From the NCBI GenBank assembly GCA_900320815.1, contig ONTY01000042.1:1-8053 (forward strand): a stretch of 8,053 bases of DNA, given 5' to 3'. A model generated the notes under the pieces. The model ran no database searches, was not told the DNA's origin, and worked only from the letters and a program-made list of their open reading frames with translations. The translations under genes and the position numbers were made by a program. The DNA comes from an uncultured Pseudomonadota bacterium. Its GTDB lineage: Bacteria; Pseudomonadota; Gammaproteobacteria; Burkholderiales; Burkholderiaceae_C. Shown in pieces: positions 1 to 5,277 of this stretch. Positions within the stretch are counted from its first letter, which is position 1. Every line of letters begins with the position of its first letter.

Positions 1-1
1 C

Positions 2-118
2 GCCCCCGAAGACCTGGCCGCCTGGGCCACTGCCTGGCGCCGTGCCTGGGCCGCGCCGCTGCAAGCGACGCCGGCCGCTGCCCCTGCCTCTCAAGCCAGC
101 CAGCCAAATACCCCTTGA
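2..118 (+). CDS. 3' end of an unidentified gene, possibly hpnD
   Basis: An open frame enters from the left edge and stops at TGA 116-118, giving 38 C-terminal residues rich in Ala and Trp, then a Pro/Ala/Gln tail (…LAAWATAWRRAWAAPLQ…). Most codons end in G or C, as in the genes downstream, while the other two frames read as Pro/Arg-rich shadow sequence. No domain can be recognised in so short a piece. Known hopanoid clusters often place hpnD (presqualene diphosphate synthase) just before hpnE, so hpnD is a contextual guess, not a sequence-based call. Confidence 0.5.
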   Translation, partial: APEDLAAWATAWRRAWAAPLQATPAAAPASQASQPNTP

Positions 119-133
119 GATTTGCTTGTATCA

Positions 134-166
134 CCCGCTTTATATGCCGGCATACGGCAATATACC
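134..166 (+). repeat. Dyad/ATACC repeat, copy 1
   Basis: The unit reads CCCGC, seven bases, GCCGGCA, nine bases, ATACC. CCCGC can pair imperfectly with the GCCGG on the other side of the 7-base spacer, and TGCCGGCA at 145-152 is itself a perfect palindrome. It lies in the junction upstream of hpnE. Flanking sequence from 126 onward is shared with the copy at 3394-3425 (23 of 27 identical for 126-152 against 3386-3412). Confidence 0.7.
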
Positions 167-197
167 ATTCGATACCATGCGCTTTTGTCGTGCGATA

Positions 198-225
198 TTG
201 ACACGTTGCCATCGTGGAGCATCAA
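198..225 (+). promoter_or_regulatory. Possible promoter for hpnE
   Basis: There is a perfect sigma70 -35 hexamer, TTGACA, at 198-203. Sixteen bases later is CATCAA (220-225), which matches only three of six -10 positions. The pair sits about 120 bases before the preferred hpnE start. The -35 is good and the -10 is poor, so this is a tentative call; hpnE could instead be transcribed from an upstream operon promoter. Confidence 0.25.
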
Positions 226-298
226 AGGGTGCCGCACAAGAAATTGCAGGCGGGTGACTGCACAGGATATATATACCAATCAATATGACCACTGTTTG

Positions 299-331
299 CC
301 GGCGTAACAAGCGGGCAAGCAAGGCAATACC
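299..331 (+). repeat. Dyad/ATACC repeat, copy 2
   Basis: The unit reads CCGGC, seven bases, GCGGGCA, nine bases, ATACC; the first box deviates from CCCGC. It ends 13 bases before the preferred hpnE start. GCGGGCAAGCA (311-321) is identical to 7631-7641 in the gspI copy. Read in the frame of hpnE it encodes RASKAIP, close to the RASTAYP encoded by the copy at 7619-7650. Confidence 0.7.
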
Positions 332-344
332 AAAAGGAAAAGGT

Positions 345-1709
345 ATGGAATTGGAAACGCACCGTGCGCCGCGCATCGCCATCATCGGCGCGGGTTGGGC
401 GGGGTTGGCTGCTGCCGTGCGCGCTCAGCAGGCAGGCTGCGCCGTGACGCTGTTTGAAGCGGCGCGGCAGGCAGGCGGCAGAGCGCGCAGCGTGCCACTG
501 GCCGGCGGCGAGGTGCTCGACAGCGGCCAACACGTCTTGCTTGGCGCCTACACGCACACGCTGGCTCTGCTGCGCGCGCTTGGCATGCAGCAGGAGCGCG
601 TGTTTTTGCGCGCGCCGCTGGCGCTGCGCTACGCCGATGGCAGCGGGCTGGCGCTGCCTGCGCTTCCCGCCCCTTTGCACGCGCTGGCGGGCATTGCTGC
701 GGCGCGCGGTTGGCGCTGGGGCGAGCGTTGGGCACTGCTGCGTGCCGCCGCCCGCTGGCAGCGCGCGGGTTTTGCGTGCGAGGACAGCGCCAGCGTGGAG
801 CAACTCGGCGCCGGGCTGCCGCCGCGCCTTATCGCTGACTTCATTGAGCCGCTGTGCATCTCGGCGCTCAACACGCCGCTGCCGCAAGCCAGCGCCGCCG
901 TGTTTTTGCGCGTGCTGCGCAAGGCGCTGTGCCGCCGCGCAGCCTCTGATGTGCTGCTGCCGCGCGCTCCGCTGGGCGAGGTGCTGCCCGCGCCGGCACT
1001 GCGTTTTCTGGCGGCACATGGCGCCACGCTGCATCTTGGGCAGCGCGTGCAGGCGCTGCACTGGAGGCAGCCGCACTGGCTGGTGGCTGGCCAAGCCTTT
1101 GACGCTGTGCTGCTGGCCACTGATGCACCCAGCGCCGCGCGCCTGGTGCAGCGCGCTGCGCTGGGCGCGCCACCCGCGCTGGCTGCCGAGCTGCGGCGCT
1201 GGCAGCGCGCCGCCGCTGCGCTGGAGATGCGCCCCATCACATGCGTCTACGCCTGCGTGGAAGCTGCCGCTGCGCGCCGCCTGCCCCCCATGCTGGTGCT
1301 GCACAGCGGCGTTGAGGCGCCGGCGCAATTCGTCTTCAACCGCGCCGCCATTGCTGGAAAAACAGATGGGCGGGCAGATGGGACGTGCGTCCTGGCCTTC
1401 GTCATCAGTGCCAGCAGCGGCGAGCGGGCGTGGGAAGAGCGGCAGACGCTGGCACAGGCGCAGGCGCAGCTGGGACTGCACGCGCAGCCGCTGCACACCC
1501 ACTGCGAGCGGCGCGCCACCTTTGCCTGCACCCCCGCGCTGCTGCGCCCGCCGCAGCGCATCGCCCCCGCGCTGCTGGCGTGTGGCGACTACGTGGCAGG
1601 GCCATATCCCGCCACGCTGGAAGGCGCCGTAATGAACGGCAATGCAGCAGCAACGGCTGCTCTACAATCTGCCCCTTTTCGCAGCAGCGCGGGCGTCGTT
1701 CAATGGTAG
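345..1709 (+). CDS. hpnE: Hydroxysqualene dehydroxylase HpnE (FAD-dependent)
   Basis: HpnE reduces hydroxysqualene to squalene, the last step of the HpnC-HpnD-HpnE route that feeds hopanoid synthesis. The protein is 454 residues, normal for the family. Residues 11-38 form a Rossmann FAD-binding fold: G15-x-G17-x2-G20 with acidic E38 at the end of the second strand, followed by the GGRARS motif (44-49). The C-terminal flavoprotein motif is GDYVAGPYPATLEGAV at 414-429. I chose ATG 345 because AAAAGGAAAAGG lies just upstream and the FAD motif begins about ten residues in. An in-frame ATG at 285 would add 20 residues encoded largely by the dyad/ATACC repeat and has no visible ribosome-binding site. 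The last six codons and the stop lie inside the tRNA-Gly gene. A related carotenoid or phytoene desaturase-like enzyme is the main alternative. Confidence 0.88.
   Translation: MELETHRAPRIAIIGAGWAGLAAAVRAQQAGCAVTLFEAARQAGGRARSVPLAGGEVLDSGQHVLLGAYTHTLALLRALGMQQERVFLRAPLALRYADGSGLALPALPAPLHALAGIAAARGWRWGERWALLRAAARWQRAGFACEDSASVEQLGAGLPPRLIADFIEPLCISALNTPLPQASAAVFLRVLRKALCRRAASDVLLPRAPLGEVLPAPALRFLAAHGATLHLGQRVQALHWRQPHWLVAGQAFDAVLLATDAPSAARLVQRAALGAPPALAAELRRWQRAAAALEMRPITCVYACVEAAAARRLPPMLVLHSGVEAPAQFVFNRAAIAGKTDGRADGTCVLAFVISASSGERAWEERQTLAQAQAQLGLHAQPLHTHCERRATFACTPALLRPPQRIAPALLACGDYVAGPYPATLEGAVMNGNAAATAALQSAPFRSSAGVVQW
1663..1668 (+). promoter_or_regulatory. Probable -10 box of the tRNA-Gly promoter
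   Basis: TACAAT lies 20 bases before the mature 5' end of the tRNA, inside the hpnE coding sequence. It is followed by a C-rich stretch (GCCCC) of the kind found in discriminators of stringently controlled stable-RNA promoters. No good -35 is visible at the proper distance. The tRNA could also be processed from hpnE read-through transcripts. Confidence 0.4.
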
Positions 1710-1762
1710 GACAGGAGCTTCCCAAGCTCTTAACGTGGGTTCGATTCCCATCGCCCGCTCCA
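1689..1762 (+). tRNA. tRNA-Gly (anticodon CCC)
   Basis: The 74-base cloverleaf can be drawn by hand. The acceptor stem GCGGGCG pairs with CGCCCGC (1752-1758). The anticodon arm GGAGC/GCTCU has loop TTCCCAA with anticodon CCC at 1721-1723. The T arm GTGGG/CCCAT has loop TTCGATT. Discriminator T1759 is followed by an encoded CCA (1760-1762). It decodes GGG glycine codons. It overlaps the last 21 bases of hpnE on the same strand and is followed 11 bases later by an intrinsic terminator. Confidence 0.97.
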
Positions 1763-1773
1763 AAGACAAGCCC

Positions 1774-1810
1774 AAAGCCGTCCAGCAGCGTCAAGCCGGA
1801 CGGCTTTTTT
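1774..1810 (+). terminator. Intrinsic terminator of tRNA-Gly / hpnE
   Basis: The perfect inverted repeat AAAGCCGTCC (1774-1783) and GGACGGCTTT (1798-1807) encloses a 14-base loop and runs into six Ts (1805-1810). It ends transcription from the tRNA and any read-through from hpnE. Confidence 0.9.
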
Positions 1811-1866
1811 CATGGGCGGGTTCGGGGGCACCTGTTCCAGTCACACGAAGATATGCCCCCCCCATG
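1811..1866. other. Long imperfect hairpin with a C8 run
   Basis: CATGGG (1811-1816) pairs with CCCATG (1861-1866), and GGGGGCA (1824-1830) pairs with TGCCCCC (1854-1860). This leaves a 7-base bulge and a 23-base loop. The 3' arm includes eight consecutive Cs (1856-1863). It follows the tRNA terminator directly. No T-run follows on either strand, so it is not an intrinsic terminator. Function unknown. Confidence 0.35.
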
Positions 1867-1898
1867 CTAAGGGGCTGGGCAAGTTGCGCCATCGCGCC

Positions 1899-1937
1899 GC
1901 TCTCTCCTCCCGGCCCCCCCTCCCCCTCTTTTTTTCT
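1899..1937. other. Polypyrimidine tract
   Basis: From about 1899 to 1937 the plus strand is nearly all C and T, broken only by a GG at 1912-1913. It includes C7 (1914-1920), C5 (1922-1926) and T7 (1929-1935). It lies downstream of the minus-strand small-RNA terminator and belongs to no gene. It may only reflect drift in non-coding DNA. Confidence 0.4.
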
Positions 1938-1961
1938 GCCAGCGGCGATGTTGCATCACAC

Positions 1962-1997
1962 AAAAAAAAGGTTCCAGTGCCTTGCGGCACCGGAACC
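1962..1997 (-). terminator. Leftward intrinsic terminator (GNRA tetraloop)
   Basis: GGTTCCAGTGCC (1970-1981) and GGCACCGGAACC (1986-1997) form a 12-bp stem. The one non-Watson-Crick pair is A-C in plus-strand RNA but G-U in minus-strand RNA. The loop reads GCAA on the minus strand, a stable GNRA tetraloop, and eight Us follow (1969 to 1962). Every detail favours termination of a leftward transcript; nothing terminator-like follows the hairpin on the plus strand. Confidence 0.85.
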
Positions 1998-2068
1998 CAA
2001 ATCCACCTTGTTGAAGGGGGTGGAGGAGACAATCGCCTCGCAGCCAGGAACAGCAACCAAGCTGCGAT
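1962..2068 (-). ncRNA. Candidate small RNA with anti-Shine-Dalgarno motif
   Basis: Read on the minus strand, a transcript starting near 2068 would be about 107 bases and fold into three stem-loops. The first is TCGCAGC/GCTGCGA (2061-2067 with 2038-2044, 7 bp). Next comes an unpaired CTCCTCC (2028 down to 2022). The second hairpin is CCACC/GGTGG (2019-2023 with 2003-2007). The third is a 12-bp terminator stem with a GCAA tetraloop and eight Us. The unpaired segment is complementary to Shine-Dalgarno sequences, as in several proteobacterial sRNA families that bind ribosome-binding sites. No protein frame in this interval looks real. The family cannot be named from sequence alone, and the start is predicted only from the promoter. 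Confidence 0.6.
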
Positions 2069-2075
2069 GCACCGC

Positions 2076-2103
2076 AGTGTAGGGCGGCTGTCAGGCATGG
2101 CAA
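2076..2103 (-). promoter_or_regulatory. Promoter of the minus-strand small RNA
   Basis: On the minus strand TTGCCA (2103-2098) and TACACT (2081-2076) are separated by 16 bases, a fair sigma70 match (TTGACA/TATAAT). The expected start is near 2068-2070, just before the first hairpin of the RNA candidate. Confidence 0.55.
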
Positions 2104-2122
2104 AGCGTTTTATTGCGTCGCA

Positions 2123-2151
2123 GCAACGAAAGATGAAGAATTTTTTGTTGC
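2123..2151. promoter_or_regulatory. Inverted repeat, possible operator between RNA and porin
   Basis: GCAACGAAA (2123-2131) and TTTTGTTGC (2143-2151) are inverted copies with 8 of 9 positions matching and an 11-base spacer. The site lies 20 bases upstream of the small-RNA -35 box and about 155 bases before the porin start. That position would suit a regulator acting on both divergent units. The regulator is unknown. Confidence 0.3.
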
Positions 2152-2220
2152 GCCGCGTCAAAATGTGTTTTTTTCACAGCCAAACGGATGCCTCGCTGCG
2201 GCACTTCTTCATGGAAGCAT

Positions 2221-2247
2221 GCGGCAATGCTGATACCGCATTGCTGC
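2221..2247 (+). other. Hairpin in the presumed porin leader
   Basis: GCGGCAATGC (2221-2230) and GCATTGCTGC (2238-2247) form a 10-bp stem with one G-U pair and a 7-base loop (TGATACC). It lies 58 bases before the porin start. No T-run follows, so it may stabilise or regulate the leader rather than terminate it. Confidence 0.35.
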
Positions 2248-2305
2248 GGCGCACAAACCCTGGTGCCGTGCGGCTGGCTTTTTGAGTTTTTCTGGAAAGA
2301 CGACG

Positions 2306-3304
2306 ATGAGAAAAACAGTGTTGACGCTGGCGGCGTGTGCCACGCTGTGCGCCCCCGCTCTTGCCCAATCGCCCGTGATCGTCTACGGCATTGCCGACGC
2401 TGGCATTGGGCGCATCCGCACGCTGTCTGCCAAAGACCCACGCGCTGGGCAAAACCCCTTTGTCTACCCGGACGTTGAAGGCGGCAATGGCCGCACCCAG
2501 TTCACCAGCCACAGCCTGATGAACAACGTCAACAGCCGCTTCGGACTGCGTGGTGCAGAAGACTTGGGCGCTGGCCTACGCGCAGGCTTTGTGCTGGAAA
2601 CCGGGCTGGACCTGGACGACGGCGCCGCCGACCGCGTGCCCGCGTTTTTGCAGCGGCAAGCGGCGCTGTGGCTGGGCAGCGCCTGGGGCACGCTCAAACT
2701 CGGGCGCCAGTTCACGCCCAGCCTGCTGGCGCAGGCGGCCTACGAAATCACCAGCGGCGCCAACTATTCCCCGCTCAACAACAGCTTTGAGGCTGCCGGT
2801 CTGGGCAAACGCGCCAGCAGTGCTTTTGTCTACACCAGCCCTGATATGGGCGATTTCCAGGTGGCCGCTGCATTTATTTCAAAAAATGATGCGGGCGCGA
2901 AAAAAAATATCTGGGACCTGGGATTGAAATACACGCGCGCTCCGCTGACCGCAGGTGTGGGCATCAATAAAGGCGCCGACGGCGGCAGCACCAACTACCA
3001 CATGGGTGGCAAATACAGCCTGGGCAGCGTTGCCATTGCCGCCAGCTATAACAGCGCCAGCACCGAAGGGGTGCCAGAACTGCGCCGCCGGGGATGGAGC
3101 CTTGGCGCCAGCGTCAGCATGGGCGCCATCACACTGGCTGCTGACCTGGTGCGCGATACAAAAAACCAGTGGCACGGCAAAAAAATGACCAATGCCGTGG
3201 TGGAAGCGCGCTACGCCTTCTCCAAGCACACCTTTGCCTATGGCGCCGCGCTGCGTCTGGACGGGCAAAACAACTGGGGGCTGGGCATTTGCTACAGCTT
3301 CTAA
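2306..3304 (+). CDS. Outer-membrane general porin (Porin_4 type)
   Basis: A 332-residue trimeric-type beta-barrel porin that would let small polar solutes through the outer membrane. Residues 1-20 are a signal peptide (MRKTVLTLAACATLCAPALA) with an ALA-QS cleavage site. The mature protein opens with VIVYGIADAGIGR, the first-strand signature of betaproteobacterial porins. The body is an alternating series of amphipathic strands (for example FGLRGAEDLGAGLRAGFVLE and AALWLGSAWGTLKLGRQF). The chain ends in Tyr-Ser-Phe, the aromatic C-terminus needed by the BAM machinery. I chose ATG 2306 because GGAAAGA lies 6 bases upstream and it gives a clean signal peptide; an in-frame TTG at 2282 would put eight residues in front of it. 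No intrinsic terminator is visible after the stop. Substrate preference cannot be deduced. Confidence 0.93.
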   Translation: MRKTVLTLAACATLCAPALAQSPVIVYGIADAGIGRIRTLSAKDPRAGQNPFVYPDVEGGNGRTQFTSHSLMNNVNSRFGLRGAEDLGAGLRAGFVLETGLDLDDGAADRVPAFLQRQAALWLGSAWGTLKLGRQFTPSLLAQAAYEITSGANYSPLNNSFEAAGLGKRASSAFVYTSPDMGDFQVAAAFISKNDAGAKKNIWDLGLKYTRAPLTAGVGINKGADGGSTNYHMGGKYSLGSVAIAASYNSASTEGVPELRRRGWSLGASVSMGAITLAADLVRDTKNQWHGKKMTNAVVEARYAFSKHTFAYGAALRLDGQNNWGLGICYSF

Positions 3305-3534
3305 GGGGCCACTTCAAAACTGAGGGCAGCTGGCGGGTGCGGCTGCTCCATACCCTTCCCAAATCTCATACCCATCGCTTATCTATTGTAATACCCGCTA
3401 TATATGCTGGCAGTGGAATGATACCCATTGGATATGCGGCTCTTGCCGAAGTTGAGACACTGCGGCTGCCGGCGACAGTGGCTGCTAGCATTGCCGCCCT
3501 TTGCGCCCCACCCCCTGTGCTGTCTTGAATCCCC
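3305..3534. other. A+T-rich repeat-bearing region upstream of gspE
   Basis: This 230-base gap between the porin and gspE holds one clear dyad/ATACC repeat (3394-3425) and two further ATACCC words (3350-3355, 3368-3373). Its segment 3386 to about 3500 aligns with 126 to about 236 upstream of hpnE. ATACCCTTC at 3350-3358 also recurs at 7562-7570. TATATA at 3399-3404 could serve as a -10, but no matching -35 is seen, so the gsp promoter is undetermined. No gene is evident. Confidence 0.55.
3394..3425 (+). repeat. Dyad/ATACC repeat, copy 3
   Basis: The unit reads CCCGC, seven bases, GCTGGCA, eight bases, ATACC. It lies 110 bases before the gspE start. Its flanks, not only the unit, match those of copy 1, which shows common descent of the two patches. 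Confidence 0.7.
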
Positions 3535-5277
3535 ATGCCTGATTTCACCGAAGCAAACGCCGCCCCCGCCGATACGGGAGAAAACATTGCCACGCCGGAT
3601 TGGTCGGCGTATGGGCAGCTGCTGGTGCGGGCGGGCAAGCTGGGCGCGCGTGACCTGGAGCGCGCACTGGCCGCACGCCGCGAGATGGGCGGCACACTGG
3701 ACGCGGTGCTGGTGAGCCTGGGGCTGGTGTCGGAGGCAGACGCTGCCCAGGCACTGGCTGACCACCTTGGACTGCCTCTGGTGCCTGCCGAGGTGTTTCC
3801 GCAAACGCCGCCAGAAGTGCCGGGCGCGCAGTCAGAGTTTTTGCGCCGCCACCACGTGCTGCCGCTGCGCGTGTCCGGGCACCAATTGGCGGTGGCGATG
3901 CGCGCGCCCTACGACGCCTTTGTGACCAAGGCGCTGCACCTGTCCACGGGCATGACGGTGCGCCCCGCTGTGGGGCTGGGCAGCGAGATTGACGCTGCCT
4001 TGCAGCGCAGGAGCGAGGAAGAGGCGTTTGAAGGCTCCGACCTCATGGCGCTGGATGCGGGCGACGCGGGCGACTTTGTGGAGCACCTGCGCGACCTGGC
4101 CAGCGAGGCGCCCGTCATCCGGCATGTGAACGCCATCATCGCCCGCGTGATTGACCTGCGCGCCTCCGACATTCACCTGGAGCCGTTTGAAGACGGGCTG
4201 CATGTGCGCTACCGCGTGGACGGCGTGCTGCTGGGCGGCGAAGTGCTGCCCGTGCAGCAGGGCGCGGCGGTGAGTTCGCGCGTGAAGCTGCTGGCGCACC
4301 TGGACATTGCCGAACGCCGCCTGCCGCAAGACGGGCGCATCAAAACGCGTGTCAAAGGCCGCGAGCTGGATTTGCGCGTCTCCACGCTGCCCACCGCCTG
4401 GGGCGAGAGCGTGGTGATGCGCGTGCTCGACCGCGCCAGCGTGCGCCTGGGGCTGGAGGACATGGGTTTTTCACCCGATACGCTGCGCAGCTTCCGCCAG
4501 CTGCTCGAGCGCCCGCACGGCATCTTGCTGGTCACCGGGCCGACGGGGTCAGGCAAGACAACGACGCTGTATGCCGCACTGGCCAAGCTGGACTCGGCCT
4601 CGCAAAAAATCATCACCGTCGAAGACCCGGTGGAATACCAGCTCGATGGCATCGTCCAGGTGCAGGTACACGCACAAATCAACCTGACCTTTGCCAGCGC
4701 GCTGCGCTCCATCCTGCGCCAGGACCCGGACATCATCATGATTGGCGAAATGCGCGATGGCGAGACGGCGCAAATTGCCGTGCAGTCCTCGCTCACCGGT
4801 CACCTGGTGCTCTCCACGCTGCACACCAACACCGCCGCCAGTGCCGTGGTGCGCATGCAGGACATGGGCGTGGAGAGCTACCTGATTACCTCCACCGTCA
4901 ACGGCGTGCTTGCACAGCGCCTGGTGCGGCGGCTGTGCCAGCACTGCCGCATGCCGCAGTACCCAGACGCCGAAGCCTTGCGGCGCACCGGGCTGGGGCG
5001 CTTCCTGCCCGCTGGTGCGCCTGTCTACTACGCCGTGGGGTGCGATGCGTGCCGGGGCAGCGGCTACCAGGGGCGCTGCGGCATCCATGAGTTGCTGGTC
5101 ATTGACGAGGAAATGCGCAGCGCCATCTTGCGCGGCAGCGACGCCGGCAGCTTGCACGCGCTGGCCATCAAAAAAGGCATGCACACGCTCTATGACGATG
5201 GGCTGCGGAAAGTGGCTGTTGGCATCACCAGCCTGGATGAGGTGCTGCGCGTGACACAGGACCAAAGCGATGCCTGA
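3535..5277 (+). CDS. gspE: Type II secretion ATPase GspE
   Basis: GspE is the cytoplasmic hexameric ATPase that powers pseudopilus assembly at the inner membrane. The protein is 580 residues. An N-terminal MshEN/T2SSE_N-like region (about 24-165, beginning YGQLLVRAGKLGARDLERAL) precedes the conserved EAPVIRHVNAII and SDIHLEP segments (191-216) and RYRVDG (225-230). The ATPase core has Walker A GPTGSGKT (335-342, Lys341), the Asp box EDPVE (363-367), Walker B DPDIIMIGE (397-405, Glu405) and the His box around H423 and H430. A zinc tetracysteine is present (C468-x2-C471, C503-x2-C506). These features fit GspE; the close relative PilB is less likely given the gspFGH neighbours. An in-frame TGA at 3526-3528 makes ATG 3535 the first possible ATG. 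It has no strong ribosome-binding site. It overlaps gspF by 8 bases. Confidence 0.95.
   Translation: MPDFTEANAAPADTGENIATPDWSAYGQLLVRAGKLGARDLERALAARREMGGTLDAVLVSLGLVSEADAAQALADHLGLPLVPAEVFPQTPPEVPGAQSEFLRRHHVLPLRVSGHQLAVAMRAPYDAFVTKALHLSTGMTVRPAVGLGSEIDAALQRRSEEEAFEGSDLMALDAGDAGDFVEHLRDLASEAPVIRHVNAIIARVIDLRASDIHLEPFEDGLHVRYRVDGVLLGGEVLPVQQGAAVSSRVKLLAHLDIAERRLPQDGRIKTRVKGRELDLRVSTLPTAWGESVVMRVLDRASVRLGLEDMGFSPDTLRSFRQLLERPHGILLVTGPTGSGKTTTLYAALAKLDSASQKIITVEDPVEYQLDGIVQVQVHAQINLTFASALRSILRQDPDIIMIGEMRDGETAQIAVQSSLTGHLVLSTLHTNTAASAVVRMQDMGVESYLITSTVNGVLAQRLVRRLCQHCRMPQYPDAEALRRTGLGRFLPAGAPVYYAVGCDACRGSGYQGRCGIHELLVIDEEMRSAILRGSDAGSLHALAIKKGMHTLYDDGLRKVAVGITSLDEVLRVTQDQSDA

Larger units (their letters stand above)
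119..344. other. A+T-rich repeat-bearing junction upstream of hpnE
   Basis: This stretch is clearly richer in A and T than the flanking genes. It carries two copies of the 33-bp dyad/ATACC repeat (134-166 and 299-331), extra ATACC words at 172-176 and 273-277, and a TTGACA hexamer at 198-203. Segment 134-155 and segment 294-315 also form an imperfect inverted repeat (18 of 22 positions complementary). Part of the patch (about 126-236) aligns with the patch upstream of gspE. The two flanking genes would be expected to be tightly spaced if they belong to one hopanoid operon, so the patch may be inserted DNA. No protein gene is credible here. Confidence 0.6.
1811..2305. other. Intergenic region with divergent RNA and porin control signals
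   Basis: About 495 bases with no credible protein gene. It contains, in order: a GC-rich fold (1811-1866), a pyrimidine tract (1899-1937), the minus-strand small-RNA candidate (1962-2068) with its promoter (2076-2103), an inverted repeat between the two transcription units (2123-2151), and a hairpin in the presumed porin leader (2221-2247). The porin promoter is not obvious. The best pair I can find is TTGCGT (2113-2118) with AAGAAT 17 bases later, a weak match. Confidence 0.5.

Noticed and set aside
42..257. Small plus-strand frame running from the first gene's tail into the repeat patch
   Set aside because: Its first part is Pro/Arg-rich and lies out of frame with the better tail frame at 2-118. 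The rest is non-coding repeat sequence, and it has no ribosome-binding site.
222..1502. Long open frame of 426 codons on the minus strand opposite hpnE
   Set aside because: It is Arg/Gln/Ala-rich with no recognisable domain and mirrors the GC-rich codons of hpnE. HpnE has clear FAD motifs at both ends, so the antisense frame is a shadow.
1689..1762. Integration site of a genomic island at the tRNA-Gly gene
   Set aside because: No integrase gene, no duplicated tRNA 3' end downstream within the window and no change in gene type around it.
1812..2285. Open frames of 100-157 codons on both strands between the tRNA and the porin
   Set aside because: They run through the tRNA terminator surroundings, homopolymer runs and the small-RNA hairpins. 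They have no ribosome-binding site and no recognisable product.
3321..3360. Porin terminator formed by GCAGC and GCTGC after the stop codon
   Set aside because: The stem is only five base pairs, with a long loop and no T-run, so it does not meet the criteria for an intrinsic terminator.
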